A stretch of DNA of 64,000 nt from Vibrio maerlii (GTDB taxonomy: Bacteria > Pseudomonadota > Gammaproteobacteria > Enterobacterales > Vibrionaceae): contig NZ_QRHC01000007.1 in NCBI RefSeq assembly GCF_003415655.1, positions 124,001-188,000 on the forward strand. Direction: 5' to 3'. The position numbers and the translations under genes are program-made. The notes under the pieces are model-generated. The model was not told the DNA's origin. It did not search any database and saw nothing but the letters and a program-made list of their open reading frames with translations. Shown in pieces: positions 27,111 to 36,830 of the stretch. How positions within the stretch are numbered: position 1 is the first letter of the stretch; the number at the start of each line of letters is the position of its first letter.

Positions 27111-27947
27111 ATGAGTAACCAAGTCGATAAGTTGGTTTTTGGTATCGCTGGTAACTCGCCTGGTTACCTTGCTCAAACCGGAGAGATAAAGGCATTCAGT
27201 CAAGAGGTCGCCGAACAAAATGGACCCAAAGCGCTATTTCCTATGTTTGTCGCTGAGCATACCAGTTTTCTAGGGACACAGCCTTTCAGCTCGGATTCAC
27301 TCCATCTGCCAAAAGAAATTGACGCTGTTGTGCAGATGGAACCTGAGCTCGCGGTTAAGTATCGAGTTCAATATCACAAAGATGGCTCAGTTTCAGACTT
27401 GAAACCATACGCCCTGACGGTCATCAATGATGTAACCTACCGCAACCGTGACATCACCAAATTGGCAGAGAAGAAAAATTGGGGTGAGTGTTCAAAAGGC
27501 ATCTCAAATCATGAGATTATGATTGATTCTTTAGAGCCTGGTGGTGACATTGACGAACTCAGGATCTGCGGTTTTTACAAAAGAGATGGCCAATGGCATC
27601 AATGCAGTGAAGACGTTGCTGTATCGCAGTACATTGTTTTTTATCAAGCTCTGACGGATTGGGTGCGCGATCGTATCAATCAGCAGAAAAATGAGGGCGT
27701 GTTGCACAATGCCCTTGCGTTGGTTCATGCTGCAGAGCAGCCAGACTCAATTACTGTGGCAATTGGTGCACCAAGTTATACCGCTTTTGAGGCAACACAC
27801 CAGCTGAGTGTTGGTGACGAAATTGCCGTGTGTTTGTATCAACAAAGTGAGTTTCAACTGAGTGATTTACCACGGGTGTTTGAACAAGGTGAAGTAGTAG
27901 GAGAGCGCAATTCAAGTATGATTTTGTTGAAGCAAACCGTGAGTTAG
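27111..27947 (+). CDS. Uncharacterised protein of the ureide operon
   Basis: This 279-residue cytoplasmic protein begins MSNQVDKLVFGIAGNSPGY one base after the M20 gene stop, so it is surely co-transcribed. An in-frame ATG 45 bases upstream lies inside the previous gene and is not preferred. Visible landmarks are VVQMEPELAVKYRVQ, LTVINDVTYRNRDI, KGISNHEIMIDSLEPG and a C-terminal IGAPSYTAFEATHQLSVGD. It looks like the family listed as DUF5718 and has a faint fumarylacetoacetase-fold feel (acidic metal site, ND..YRNRD), but I cannot assign a reaction. Its place suggests action on an oxalurate/oxamate-related acid. Confidence 0.6.
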   Translation: MSNQVDKLVFGIAGNSPGYLAQTGEIKAFSQEVAEQNGPKALFPMFVAEHTSFLGTQPFSSDSLHLPKEIDAVVQMEPELAVKYRVQYHKDGSVSDLKPYALTVINDVTYRNRDITKLAEKKNWGECSKGISNHEIMIDSLEPGGDIDELRICGFYKRDGQWHQCSEDVAVSQYIVFYQALTDWVRDRINQQKNEGVLHNALALVHAAEQPDSITVAIGAPSYTAFEATHQLSVGDEIAVCLYQQSEFQLSDLPRVFEQGEVVGERNSSMILLKQTVS

Positions 27948-27995
27948 CACTACTAGTTTTATTATTTATAACGGATTGAGAAGTACGAGGACAAA

Positions 27996-28580
27996 ATGCA
28001 AACACAAAGAGACCTAGCCGCCGCGTTCTTTCGCATCGGGCTGTTTGGCTTTGGTGGGGGACCGACGATGATCCCGTTGGTTCACAAGGAGGTCGTGGAT
28101 AATTACGCTTGGATGGATGATGACGAGTTCTCTAACGTCCTTGCTATCGGTAACACCTTACCGGGGCCGATAGCAACAAAAATGGCAGGCTACATTGGCT
28201 ATAAGGTGGGTGGCACTCTTGGCTGCATCAATGCTGTGGTCGCGACCATTATCCCTATTATTCTGGTAATGATTATAGGTTTAGGCTTGCTGAACGAGTA
28301 TCGCGACAAACCTTGGGTTGCAGGTATGGCGCACGGGGTTATCCCAGTGGTGACATGGATGATGGCAAAGCTCACTTATGACTTCTTAATTAAAGGACAT
28401 AAGGCGTTAGGCATGGTAGCGATGGCGATCGGCGTTGTGGTCTCTGTTGGTTGTATTGTGGTGTTAAATATTCACCCTGGCCTTGTGGTTGGCGCGACAA
28501 TCTTGGCGGTGTTATTCAAACCGCAGAAGCCAGAGGTGTCGGATAAGCCTCAAGTAGAAACTGACAGCAGTAAGGGATAA
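27996..28580 (+). CDS. CHR-family transporter, first half
   Basis: This 194-residue membrane protein is a short-chain CHR (chromate transporter ChrA) domain with FGFGGGPTMIPLVHKEVV, YAWMDDDEFSNVLAIGN and LPGPIATKMAGYIGYKVGG. About six helices are visible, with a polar tail. In split systems two such halves work as a heterodimer, and the partner gene begins 3 bases after this stop. It starts 48 bases after the ureide operon with a fair ribosome site (GAGGAC) and may be part of it. Confidence 0.85.
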   Translation: MQTQRDLAAAFFRIGLFGFGGGPTMIPLVHKEVVDNYAWMDDDEFSNVLAIGNTLPGPIATKMAGYIGYKVGGTLGCINAVVATIIPIILVMIIGLGLLNEYRDKPWVAGMAHGVIPVVTWMMAKLTYDFLIKGHKALGMVAMAIGVVVSVGCIVVLNIHPGLVVGATILAVLFKPQKPEVSDKPQVETDSSKG

Positions 28581-28582
28581 CT

Positions 28583-29110
28583 ATGCAAATCTATATCGAT
28601 ATCTTTCTTGCGTTTTTTATCCCTAATATTGTGGGCTACGGTGGTGGTCCTGCGATTATTCCTCTGATTGAAGCGCAAGTTGTTAGCCATTATGCATGGA
28701 TGGACGCGGCTCAGTTTGCTGAGGTTCTAGCTCTTGGTAATGCGTTACCATCTCCGATAGCTACCAAAATGGCAGGATACATAGGCTATGAAGTGGGTGG
28801 TACTCTAGGTGCAGCAATCGCGGTGTTCGCAACGGTTGCGCCAACCATTTTGATCATGTTGGTGGCAATGGGAGTGTTGTACAAGTACCGTAACTCGCCA
28901 AAAGTCAAAGCGTTGAGCGCATGGGTTCTGCCTATCATCTTTACGCTGATGGCACTGCTAAGCTATAAGCTTTTGCAATCAGGTATTGAAACTGGCTGGG
29001 GTCACTTCGTGCTATTGTTTGTTGCTGCTGGCTTGTGTTTGGAAAAACTTAAAGTTCATCCCACCTATGTAATTTGTGCAAGCTTGCTGTACGGTGCATT
29101 ACTGTTGTAA
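28583..29110 (+). CDS. CHR-family transporter, second half
   Basis: The 175-residue partner has the same core, VGYGGGPAIIPLIEAQVV, YAWMDAAQFAEVLALGN and SPIATKMAGYIGYEVGG, and about six helices. The known role of CHR proteins is export of chromate (a sulfate mimic) or related oxyanions. Chromate resistance is only one option here: there is no ChrB-like or other metal gene nearby, and the location behind oxamate/ureide genes raises an organic-anion role. Confidence 0.85.
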   Translation: MQIYIDIFLAFFIPNIVGYGGGPAIIPLIEAQVVSHYAWMDAAQFAEVLALGNALPSPIATKMAGYIGYEVGGTLGAAIAVFATVAPTILIMLVAMGVLYKYRNSPKVKALSAWVLPIIFTLMALLSYKLLQSGIETGWGHFVLLFVAAGLCLEKLKVHPTYVICASLLYGALLL

Positions 29111-29191
29111 TTGTTCAGAAGGACTTGATCGAAGTATAAAGCAGTAAAATGGATATTATTTAGACCTTTATCGGTTAATGTCTCCAAGGTT

Positions 29192-29215
29192 AAACAGCCC
29201 TAGTTAGGGCTGTTT
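29192..29215. terminator. Bidirectional terminator hairpin
   Basis: AAACAGCCCTA and TAGGGCTGTTT form a perfect 11-base stem with a 2-base loop. It lies between convergent genes, the CHR pair (plus) and a small gene (minus), and can serve both. Confidence 0.75.
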
Positions 29216-29224
29216 GTCATTCTG

Positions 29225-29464
29225 TTACTTATGATGTTGGTTATGTAATACCGTTAATGCCGATTCTACACCTTTAGTAATATGGCTCTGATTCTCGAAT
29301 TTCCCAGAGCTAGCAGGACCTAGAGCGCTAGTATATAAACGAAGCTGCTTATTTAATGGAAGGTTTAGGTGGTCGTAGAGCGCTTGTCGAATGTTCGCAT
29401 GATGCTCAGGTGCTTGGCTTACTAATCTTTGTAGTGTTTCTTGAATCAATGTCGTTGTATTCAT
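29225..29464 (-). CDS. Small uncharacterised protein
   Basis: This 79-residue soluble protein (MNTTTLIQETLQRLVSQ onward) has an N-terminal amphipathic helical part and no membrane segment, cysteine or signal peptide. The ATG at 29464 follows GAAAGAG; an in-frame start 33 bases upstream is poorer. I do not recognise the family. It lies between the CHR genes and an iron transporter, facing away from the latter across the candidate Fur box, so it might share iron control. Confidence 0.5.
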   Translation of the reverse strand: MNTTTLIQETLQRLVSQAPEHHANIRQALYDHLNLPLNKQLRLYTSALGPASSGKFENQSHITKGVESALTVLHNQHHK

Positions 29465-29526
29465 CTTATACTCTTTCTTCAGTTGGGGGAGATACAATTC
29501 TATCTATGAGATTGCAGAAATACTGA

Positions 29527-29545
29527 GATAATGATCATATTGTAA
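29527..29545. promoter_or_regulatory. Candidate Fur box
   Basis: GATAATGATCATATTGTAA matches the left half of the Fur consensus GATAATGATAATCATTATC well and the right half partly. It lies in the 251-base gap between the small minus-strand gene and the iron(III)-type ABC operon, about 170 bases upstream of the ATPase start. Its position before an iron-uptake-type operon is the main support. Confidence 0.45.
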
Positions 29546-29715
29546 TACAAATTAATTTTTGAAAATAAAGTCTCCTTCTGACGGATTAGAAAGTCGCGAG
29601 GCACGTTCAATTGATTTTCCCTTCAAGTTTCCCGTTCACTAAATTGTCACGTTTAAGAAGCAGAATTGTAACTTAATATCTAGATAATCATGCCACTAAT
29701 TTTTTGGAGTAGTGC

Positions 29716-30705
29716 ATGAGCCTAGATATTCAATGCCTTAATAAAGAGTTTGGAAGCGTCACTGCTCTGAATAATGTCAGTTTTTCTCTTCAAACAGGTG
29801 ACATCGCTGCACTCGTTGGACCATCTGGTTGTGGCAAAACCACCTTACTGCGTTCGATCGCAGGTCTAGAAAAACCGTCATCTGGTCTGATTCAAATCAA
29901 TAAAAGCGTCGTGTATCAAGGTGGCTCTAAGTCGATGAGTTTATCTGTGCAAGAGCGTCATTTGGGTATGGTCTTTCAAGACTTTGCCTTATGGCCGCAC
30001 CTTACCGTATTTGAGAACATTGCCTTTGGTCTAAGAGCCAGAAAAGTAACCAGTAATCTCAATAAAAAGGTTGAAAATGCGCTTGAGCAAGTGCAACTGG
30101 CTCAGTTCGCTGATCGTTTGCCAAACCAACTTTCTGGTGGTCAGCAGCAGCGTGTTTCTATTGCACGAGCCATCGTGACTCAGCCTGAACTTATTTTACT
30201 CGATGAACCTTTATCAGCGTTGGACGCAGTACTCAAAGAGCAGATCCAAACTCTGCTGGTTAAGATCCTAAAAGAGAATAACCTAACCGCAGTTTATGTA
30301 ACCCACGACCAAGCAGAAGCACTATCGATGGCTGATAAAGTGGTTCTTATGAACAGTGGAAATATTGAGCAGTTTGACTGTCCAGAGAATATCTACCACA
30401 AACCGAATTCTGAGTTTGTGGCCCGTTTTATTGGCAAGAGTAACCTGTTGCCAAAAAGCCAAGGTAACGCATTTATCCGTATGGAAAGCTTAAAGACAGG
30501 ATGCGCGGCCAATGATAGCGATCTCCGATTTGATGCAGCGGTTAAGAGCGCAAAATTCGAAGGGCAGCACTATCTAATTCAAGCCGATGTTGCTGGGGAG
30601 TGCTGGCAATTTCATTCAAAACATCGCCTCAATGAAGGACAATCTATTTCGCTATTTTGTTCTCCTGGTGATGTAAAACAAATTTCTAAGAAGGGACACG
30701 AATAG
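29716..30705 (+). CDS. Iron(III)-type ABC transporter ATP-binding protein (FbpC-like)
   Basis: This 329-residue ATPase has Walker A GPSGCGKTT, signature LSGGQQQRVSIARAI, Walker B LILLDEPLSALD and the switch His in YVTHDQAEALSMAD. A C-terminal regulatory domain (about residues 235-329) carries the TOBE-like fold of the FbpC/PotA class. Unlike most fbp operons (binding protein, permease, ATPase), the ATPase gene is first here. It ends with TAGTG, sharing one base with the GTG start of the binding protein. Confidence 0.87.
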   Translation: MSLDIQCLNKEFGSVTALNNVSFSLQTGDIAALVGPSGCGKTTLLRSIAGLEKPSSGLIQINKSVVYQGGSKSMSLSVQERHLGMVFQDFALWPHLTVFENIAFGLRARKVTSNLNKKVENALEQVQLAQFADRLPNQLSGGQQQRVSIARAIVTQPELILLDEPLSALDAVLKEQIQTLLVKILKENNLTAVYVTHDQAEALSMADKVVLMNSGNIEQFDCPENIYHKPNSEFVARFIGKSNLLPKSQGNAFIRMESLKTGCAANDSDLRFDAAVKSAKFEGQHYLIQADVAGECWQFHSKHRLNEGQSISLFCSPGDVKQISKKGHE

Positions 30706-31667
30706 TGAATAAATTAAGTATTCTTGCACTGGCTGTTGGCATGGTGGCTGCACCAGCGATCGCCGCAGATCTAACGGTATACACTGCAGGCCCAAAAGGT
30801 CTAGCCAATGATTTAGTTAAAGACTACCAGGCGCTATCGGGTAAAGAGTTACAAGTTTATCAAGCAACGACAGGGCGTATTATTGGTCGCTTAAAGGCAG
30901 AAGAAGCCCGTCCAGTAGCAGACGTAGTGATCCTGGCATCATGGCCTGCTGCAATGGGCTTACAAAGAGAGGGGTTGCTCCATTCATTTGATGCTGAAAA
31001 TAGCGATAAGTTACGAGCAGGTTGGAACAGCGATAATCAGTTATTTGCCTACTCAGGCTCGGCATTGGGTCTAACATACAATACTCGTTTGGCTGAGTCG
31101 GTACCAACGTCGCTTAAGACTTATACTGAAGAAGAATGGAAAGGCAAAGTTGTGATTCCAGATCCGACTCAGTCAGGTTCCGCACTCGATTTTATCTCTG
31201 GTTTTGTTGCTAACGACGCGGATAAAGCATGGGAACTGTTCTCTGAATTTGAGAAAAATGGAATTGACGTCAATGGAGCAAATCGACCAGCACTTAATCA
31301 AGTCATCAATGGTTCGAAGAGCGTAGTCGTCGCTGGTGTGGATTATATGGGTCTTGCTGAAAAACAAAAAGGCAACCCTATCGAGGTGGTGTACCCGGAG
31401 GAGGGTACAGTGATTGCACCACGTCCTGCGATGGTATTGCAGTCAAGCCAAAATCAAGCCGACGCGGAAGATTTTGTAAACTACCTTCTAAGTGAACGTG
31501 CACAGAAGATTGTCGCTGGCGCGCTTTTGCTACCAGGTCGCAGCGATATCCCTGCGGACCCATCTCGTCCTGATTACGATGATATTAAACAACTGGACTA
31601 CGATTGGAGCTGGATGTTTAACAATCAAGCCTCTGTTACCTCTAAATTTACGGAAATGTTCCGTTAA
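30705..31667 (+). CDS. Iron(III)-type ABC transporter substrate-binding protein (FbpA-like)
   Basis: This 320-residue periplasmic protein has a clear signal peptide (MNKLSILALAVGMVAAPA, cut after AIA), followed by DLTVYTAGPKGLANDL. The fold is the FbpA/AfuA type, which binds ferric iron, but related proteins bind phosphonates or thiamine. The classical double tyrosine near the C-terminal iron site is not obvious (only VDYMGLAEK), so the ligand is uncertain. A GTG start follows AAGGGAC. A terminator-like hairpin right after it may raise its level over the permease. Confidence 0.78.
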   Translation: MNKLSILALAVGMVAAPAIAADLTVYTAGPKGLANDLVKDYQALSGKELQVYQATTGRIIGRLKAEEARPVADVVILASWPAAMGLQREGLLHSFDAENSDKLRAGWNSDNQLFAYSGSALGLTYNTRLAESVPTSLKTYTEEEWKGKVVIPDPTQSGSALDFISGFVANDADKAWELFSEFEKNGIDVNGANRPALNQVINGSKSVVVAGVDYMGLAEKQKGNPIEVVYPEEGTVIAPRPAMVLQSSQNQADAEDFVNYLLSERAQKIVAGALLLPGRSDIPADPSRPDYDDIKQLDYDWSWMFNNQASVTSKFTEMFR

Positions 31668-31686
31668 TTTAACTGCTTAGTTTTAG

Positions 31687-31715
31687 GAGGGCGTTTATCG
31701 CCCTCTTTTTATTTT
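31687..31715 (+). terminator. Terminator between binding-protein and permease genes
   Basis: A GAGGGCG/CGCCCTC stem with a 5-base loop is followed by TTTTTATTTT. It lies inside the operon, in the 65-base gap before the permease start, and should cut permease expression relative to the binding protein. Confidence 0.85.
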
Positions 31716-31732
31716 CTAGTCTTTAAATCACT

Positions 31733-33400
31733 ATGAATAATCTACAACTCCCCAAGGTATCTAACTATTTGTTGATGGCGCTAATTAGCTTGGTGATATT
31801 AGTATTGGCCCCCATTGCGAGCATCTTAGTCAATAGTGTCTATCAACAAGATCAGTGGCATTTTTCCAATCTGTTTAGGCAAATATTGGATATTTATACC
31901 CTGACGATTCTTTGGAACTCTATTCAACTGGCACTGTTAGTGACGTTAGCTGCGACGTTATTGGCTGCTCCTCTCGCTTGGATCACCACTAAAACTTCGA
32001 TTAGTCGCCATAAGTGGATTGATATCGTCATTTTAATCCCGTTTATGACCCCGCCGTTTATTGATTCAATGGGCTGGATGATCTTTATGCAGCATCGCGG
32101 GTATCTGGAACAGTTATTCCCATTTTTCTCAGGGAGACAGGATTGGTTCTTTTCTTTGGCGGGGATGATTTTAATCATGAGCCTGTCACTCTTTCCGTTT
32201 ATGTATCTAGTCATTAAAAACTGTTTGCTGCGTATTGGCGCTAGTGTCGAAGAAGCGGCGTTGATATATGGTGCAAGTCGATGGCGTATGCTGACAAAAG
32301 TGACGTTTCCCTTGGTTATTTCGGGTTACTTGATGGGGGCATTACTGGTCTTTGTTAAGACGATTTCTGAGTTTGGTACCCCTGCGACCTTGGGTAAACA
32401 GATTGGATACTATGTATTAACGACTGAAATTCATCGCTTTACCTCAAATTGGCCGATTGATTTTTCTAAAGCCTCGGTACTTTCATTAGTGCTTTTAACG
32501 ACCAGTATGCTGATGTGGGCGGGGCAGTTATATATTTCGAACCGTAGCCAGTATCAATTGATCACAGGTAAAGGCGCTAAGCTTCGAATGGTTGAGTTAA
32601 ACCGTTGGCAACTGGCCGCATGTTGGGGCTTGCTAGCGATTATTCTAGGCTTCTCGATAGGCATTCCATACTTTTCGATCACAGCGACTGCATTGTTAGA
32701 CCTTGCGGGTTTTGGGCTCAATTGGAGCAACCTAACTTTAAGACATTTCGCTGATGTCTTTAATACTGATAATGATGCATTTGCAGCATTACTGAACAGT
32801 ATCCAACTAAGCTTTTATGCCGCAAGTATCTGTGCGTGTTTAGGTATTTGGTATGGGTTGCTCGTCGCCAAAGGCAAGTCTCGTCTTACGCCAATTGTGG
32901 ATTTTGCCAGCTTGCTGTCGAATACAGTGCCTGGGATTGTGGTGGTTTTTGGTCTGATTTTATTTTGGAACTCTGCGTCGAATCCGGTACCGCTATACAA
33001 TACCAAGGGTATGTTAATAGTCACCTACATTGTGCTTTTTTTGCCTTATACCGTGCAATACGTTAAGGCCTCTGCTGAACAAATTAGCCACAGTTTAGAG
33101 GATGCAGGAAGAATATGTGGGGCTTCCAAGTGGTATAGCTTTGTTCGCATTACCTTGCCACTTATTATGCCAGGAGTGATTGCAGGTTGGATGATGAGTT
33201 TCATCATTGGTCAACGGGAGCTGGTGGGGTCACTGATGGTGAAACCACCAGGTGTTGAAACTACAGCAACATTTATTTTTAGTGAGTTTGATCAAGGTAA
33301 TACCAGCCTTGCGATGGCAATGGCTTTAGTGGTGGTAGTCGTAACTACCGGTGTTCTTATTCTTCTGAAGACTATTGAGTCGCGCTGGAAGTCGGCATAA
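31733..33400 (+). CDS. Iron(III)-type ABC transporter permease (FbpB-like, fused double domain)
   Basis: This 555-residue inner-membrane protein holds two BPD_transp_1 domains in one chain, with about twelve helices. Each half has an EAA loop: EEAALIYGASRWRMLTKVTFPL near 182-203 and EDAGRICGASKWYSFVRITLPL near 455-476. One protein thus forms the whole channel, as in FbpB/AfuB. The ribosome site is poor, so expression may rely on leak-through of the terminator at 31687. Confidence 0.87.
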   Translation: MNNLQLPKVSNYLLMALISLVILVLAPIASILVNSVYQQDQWHFSNLFRQILDIYTLTILWNSIQLALLVTLAATLLAAPLAWITTKTSISRHKWIDIVILIPFMTPPFIDSMGWMIFMQHRGYLEQLFPFFSGRQDWFFSLAGMILIMSLSLFPFMYLVIKNCLLRIGASVEEAALIYGASRWRMLTKVTFPLVISGYLMGALLVFVKTISEFGTPATLGKQIGYYVLTTEIHRFTSNWPIDFSKASVLSLVLLTTSMLMWAGQLYISNRSQYQLITGKGAKLRMVELNRWQLAACWGLLAIILGFSIGIPYFSITATALLDLAGFGLNWSNLTLRHFADVFNTDNDAFAALLNSIQLSFYAASICACLGIWYGLLVAKGKSRLTPIVDFASLLSNTVPGIVVVFGLILFWNSASNPVPLYNTKGMLIVTYIVLFLPYTVQYVKASAEQISHSLEDAGRICGASKWYSFVRITLPLIMPGVIAGWMMSFIIGQRELVGSLMVKPPGVETTATFIFSEFDQGNTSLAMAMALVVVVVTTGVLILLKTIESRWKSA

Positions 33401-33449
33401 TGTGTAGCTTGAACATAGTGTGTTGCTTGAATTTAGGATGATATTGAAT

Positions 33450-33472
33450 GACAAAGCCTGCGCGGCTTTGTC
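33450..33472. terminator. Hairpin after the permease gene
   Basis: GACAAAGCC and GGCTTTGTC form a perfect 9-base stem with a 5-base loop, 50 bases after the permease stop. No T run follows on either strand, so it may be a weak terminator or an RNA-end stabiliser for the two convergent genes. Confidence 0.4.
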
Positions 33473-33583
33473 ACCTAGTTCTTAGCTCTTAAGGCTTGAA
33501 CACTTAACTATTCAGTTGCTGTAAGTTGCCCATAGGTTGCTATAAGGCAACAGAGTAGAGGCTTCTTCATTGCTACGACAGCA

Positions 33584-35413
<1,830 letters not shown>

Positions 35414-36778
35414 ATGACGACTGGATCAAACAAAGGATCTTGGAAGAAGCATTTGCTTCACCTTTCAATTGTATTGGCGGGTACTGCCCATGCTGCGGAC
35501 TACGAAATATCTGTCGTATCGGGTGGTTCAGGGCCAAATGATCACTATCGTACAGACGCGATAGAGATGGCAGCTAATATTCTAATGCAAGAAGCGGATG
35601 CGGCGGGTGAAGAGCTTAATATCAAAGTGAATAAGCGTAGTTACGCTGATTGGGATAGCTTTAAACAAGCCGTTACGCTGGCCGCTGAATCAGGCTCTGC
35701 GCCAGATATTGTCGTAACGGGCCATGTAGATATTGCACCATGGGCTCAGTCAGGCTTGATTGCACCCGTTGAAGATTATGTCGATATGGATGCTTGGCCA
35801 CTAAACAACTTATACCCAAATCTGGTCGAGATCTCTTCATTCAATGGGATGATTTACGGGATTCCGCAAGACTCAGAAGCGCGTCCTTTCTTTGCATGGA
35901 AAGAGTATTTACAGCAGATTGGTTACGATCAGCAAGCGGTCGATTCTCTACCAGACCGCATAGAGTCGGGTGAGTACACCCTATACGATATGCTGGAGGA
36001 TGCCAAAAAAGCACAAGATGAAGGTCTAGTGGCTCAAGGGTATGGCTTTTATCCGCGAGTGACGAATGGACCTGATTTTTGGCAGTTTTATACCAGTTTT
36101 GGTGGAGAACTTCAGGATGAAGAAACGGGCCGCTTAATCTTCGATAAAGCGGCAATGGAAAAAACATATCAGTTCTTCGTTGATGCTGTGGAAATGGGTG
36201 TGACTCGCCGTAATCACCTTGGTACACCATGGGACCAATGGTATGCGGAAGTTGCATCGGGTAAGGCGGCATTTTGGCATGGCGGTACCTGGCATTATTC
36301 TCGTTATACCGAAGCAGAAGGCCTGGATGATTTCTTTGGTAACGTTCAGTTTGGCTTAATCCCAACGGGTGACAAAGAAGTCGACAATCATGCGAATACG
36401 CTAACGCACCCAGTGGTTTATCTGATTACAGAGCAAGATAATGAAGAGCAAATGGAAGTGGCAGCCAAACTTATCAAGTTAGCCTCTGAACCGCGAATCA
36501 ATACCTTACATGCGATTAAATCTTCTCACTTAGGTATCAGCCCAGAGCAGATGAACATCGGTCTTTACAATAATGACCGTTGGGCAATGGAAGCGACAGA
36601 ACGCCTTCTTCCACACGCGACTTCAATGCCAAATAACGCAGACTTTGGCGCGTTTTGGAATATCTATTGGAAAGGGCTAGAGGCCGCTTGGACAGGACAG
36701 AAGACACCTAAACAAGCCGTTATTGATGCAGAAACTGAACTGCGAGGCACCTTAGGCAACGGCGTCATCATTCTATAA
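35414..36778 (+). CDS. Sugar-type ABC transporter substrate-binding protein
   Basis: This 454-residue periplasmic protein of the SBP_bac_1 (MalE/UgpB) family has a signal peptide (WKKHLLHLSIVLAGTA, cut after HAA). The mature start is DYEISVVSGGSGPNDHY. Family features are PDIVVTGHVDIAPWAQSG and ASGKAAFWHGGTWHYSRY. The ATG at 35414 has GGGAGAG upstream and gives a normal signal peptide. It is first in an operon with two permeases, ATPase, double GDPD, LacI regulator and phosphatase. The ligand is unknown; a phosphodiester-linked sugar or polyol is suggested by the enzymes. Confidence 0.85.
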   Translation: MTTGSNKGSWKKHLLHLSIVLAGTAHAADYEISVVSGGSGPNDHYRTDAIEMAANILMQEADAAGEELNIKVNKRSYADWDSFKQAVTLAAESGSAPDIVVTGHVDIAPWAQSGLIAPVEDYVDMDAWPLNNLYPNLVEISSFNGMIYGIPQDSEARPFFAWKEYLQQIGYDQQAVDSLPDRIESGEYTLYDMLEDAKKAQDEGLVAQGYGFYPRVTNGPDFWQFYTSFGGELQDEETGRLIFDKAAMEKTYQFFVDAVEMGVTRRNHLGTPWDQWYAEVASGKAAFWHGGTWHYSRYTEAEGLDDFFGNVQFGLIPTGDKEVDNHANTLTHPVVYLITEQDNEEQMEVAAKLIKLASEPRINTLHAIKSSHLGISPEQMNIGLYNNDRWAMEATERLLPHATSMPNNADFGAFWNIYWKGLEAAWTGQKTPKQAVIDAETELRGTLGNGVIIL

Positions 36779-36789
36779 TTCCATCTATT

Positions 36790-36815
36790 CTCCTCTAACC
36801 GAAAGGTTAGAGGAG
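36790..36815 (+). other. Intercistronic hairpin with GAAA tetraloop
   Basis: CTCCTCTAACC and GGTTAGAGGAG form a perfect 11-base stem closed by a GAAA (GNRA) tetraloop. It lies in the gap between the binding-protein and first permease genes. With no T run it is not a terminator. Such stems usually block 3' decay, keeping the binding-protein message abundant. Confidence 0.7.
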
Positions 36816-36830
36816 CTCAGAGAGAGCACC

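Noticed and set aside
28583..29110. The two CHR genes as a single frameshifted chrA gene
   Set aside because: Each half has its own start, complete core motif and the 3-base spacing usual for natural two-gene CHR systems.
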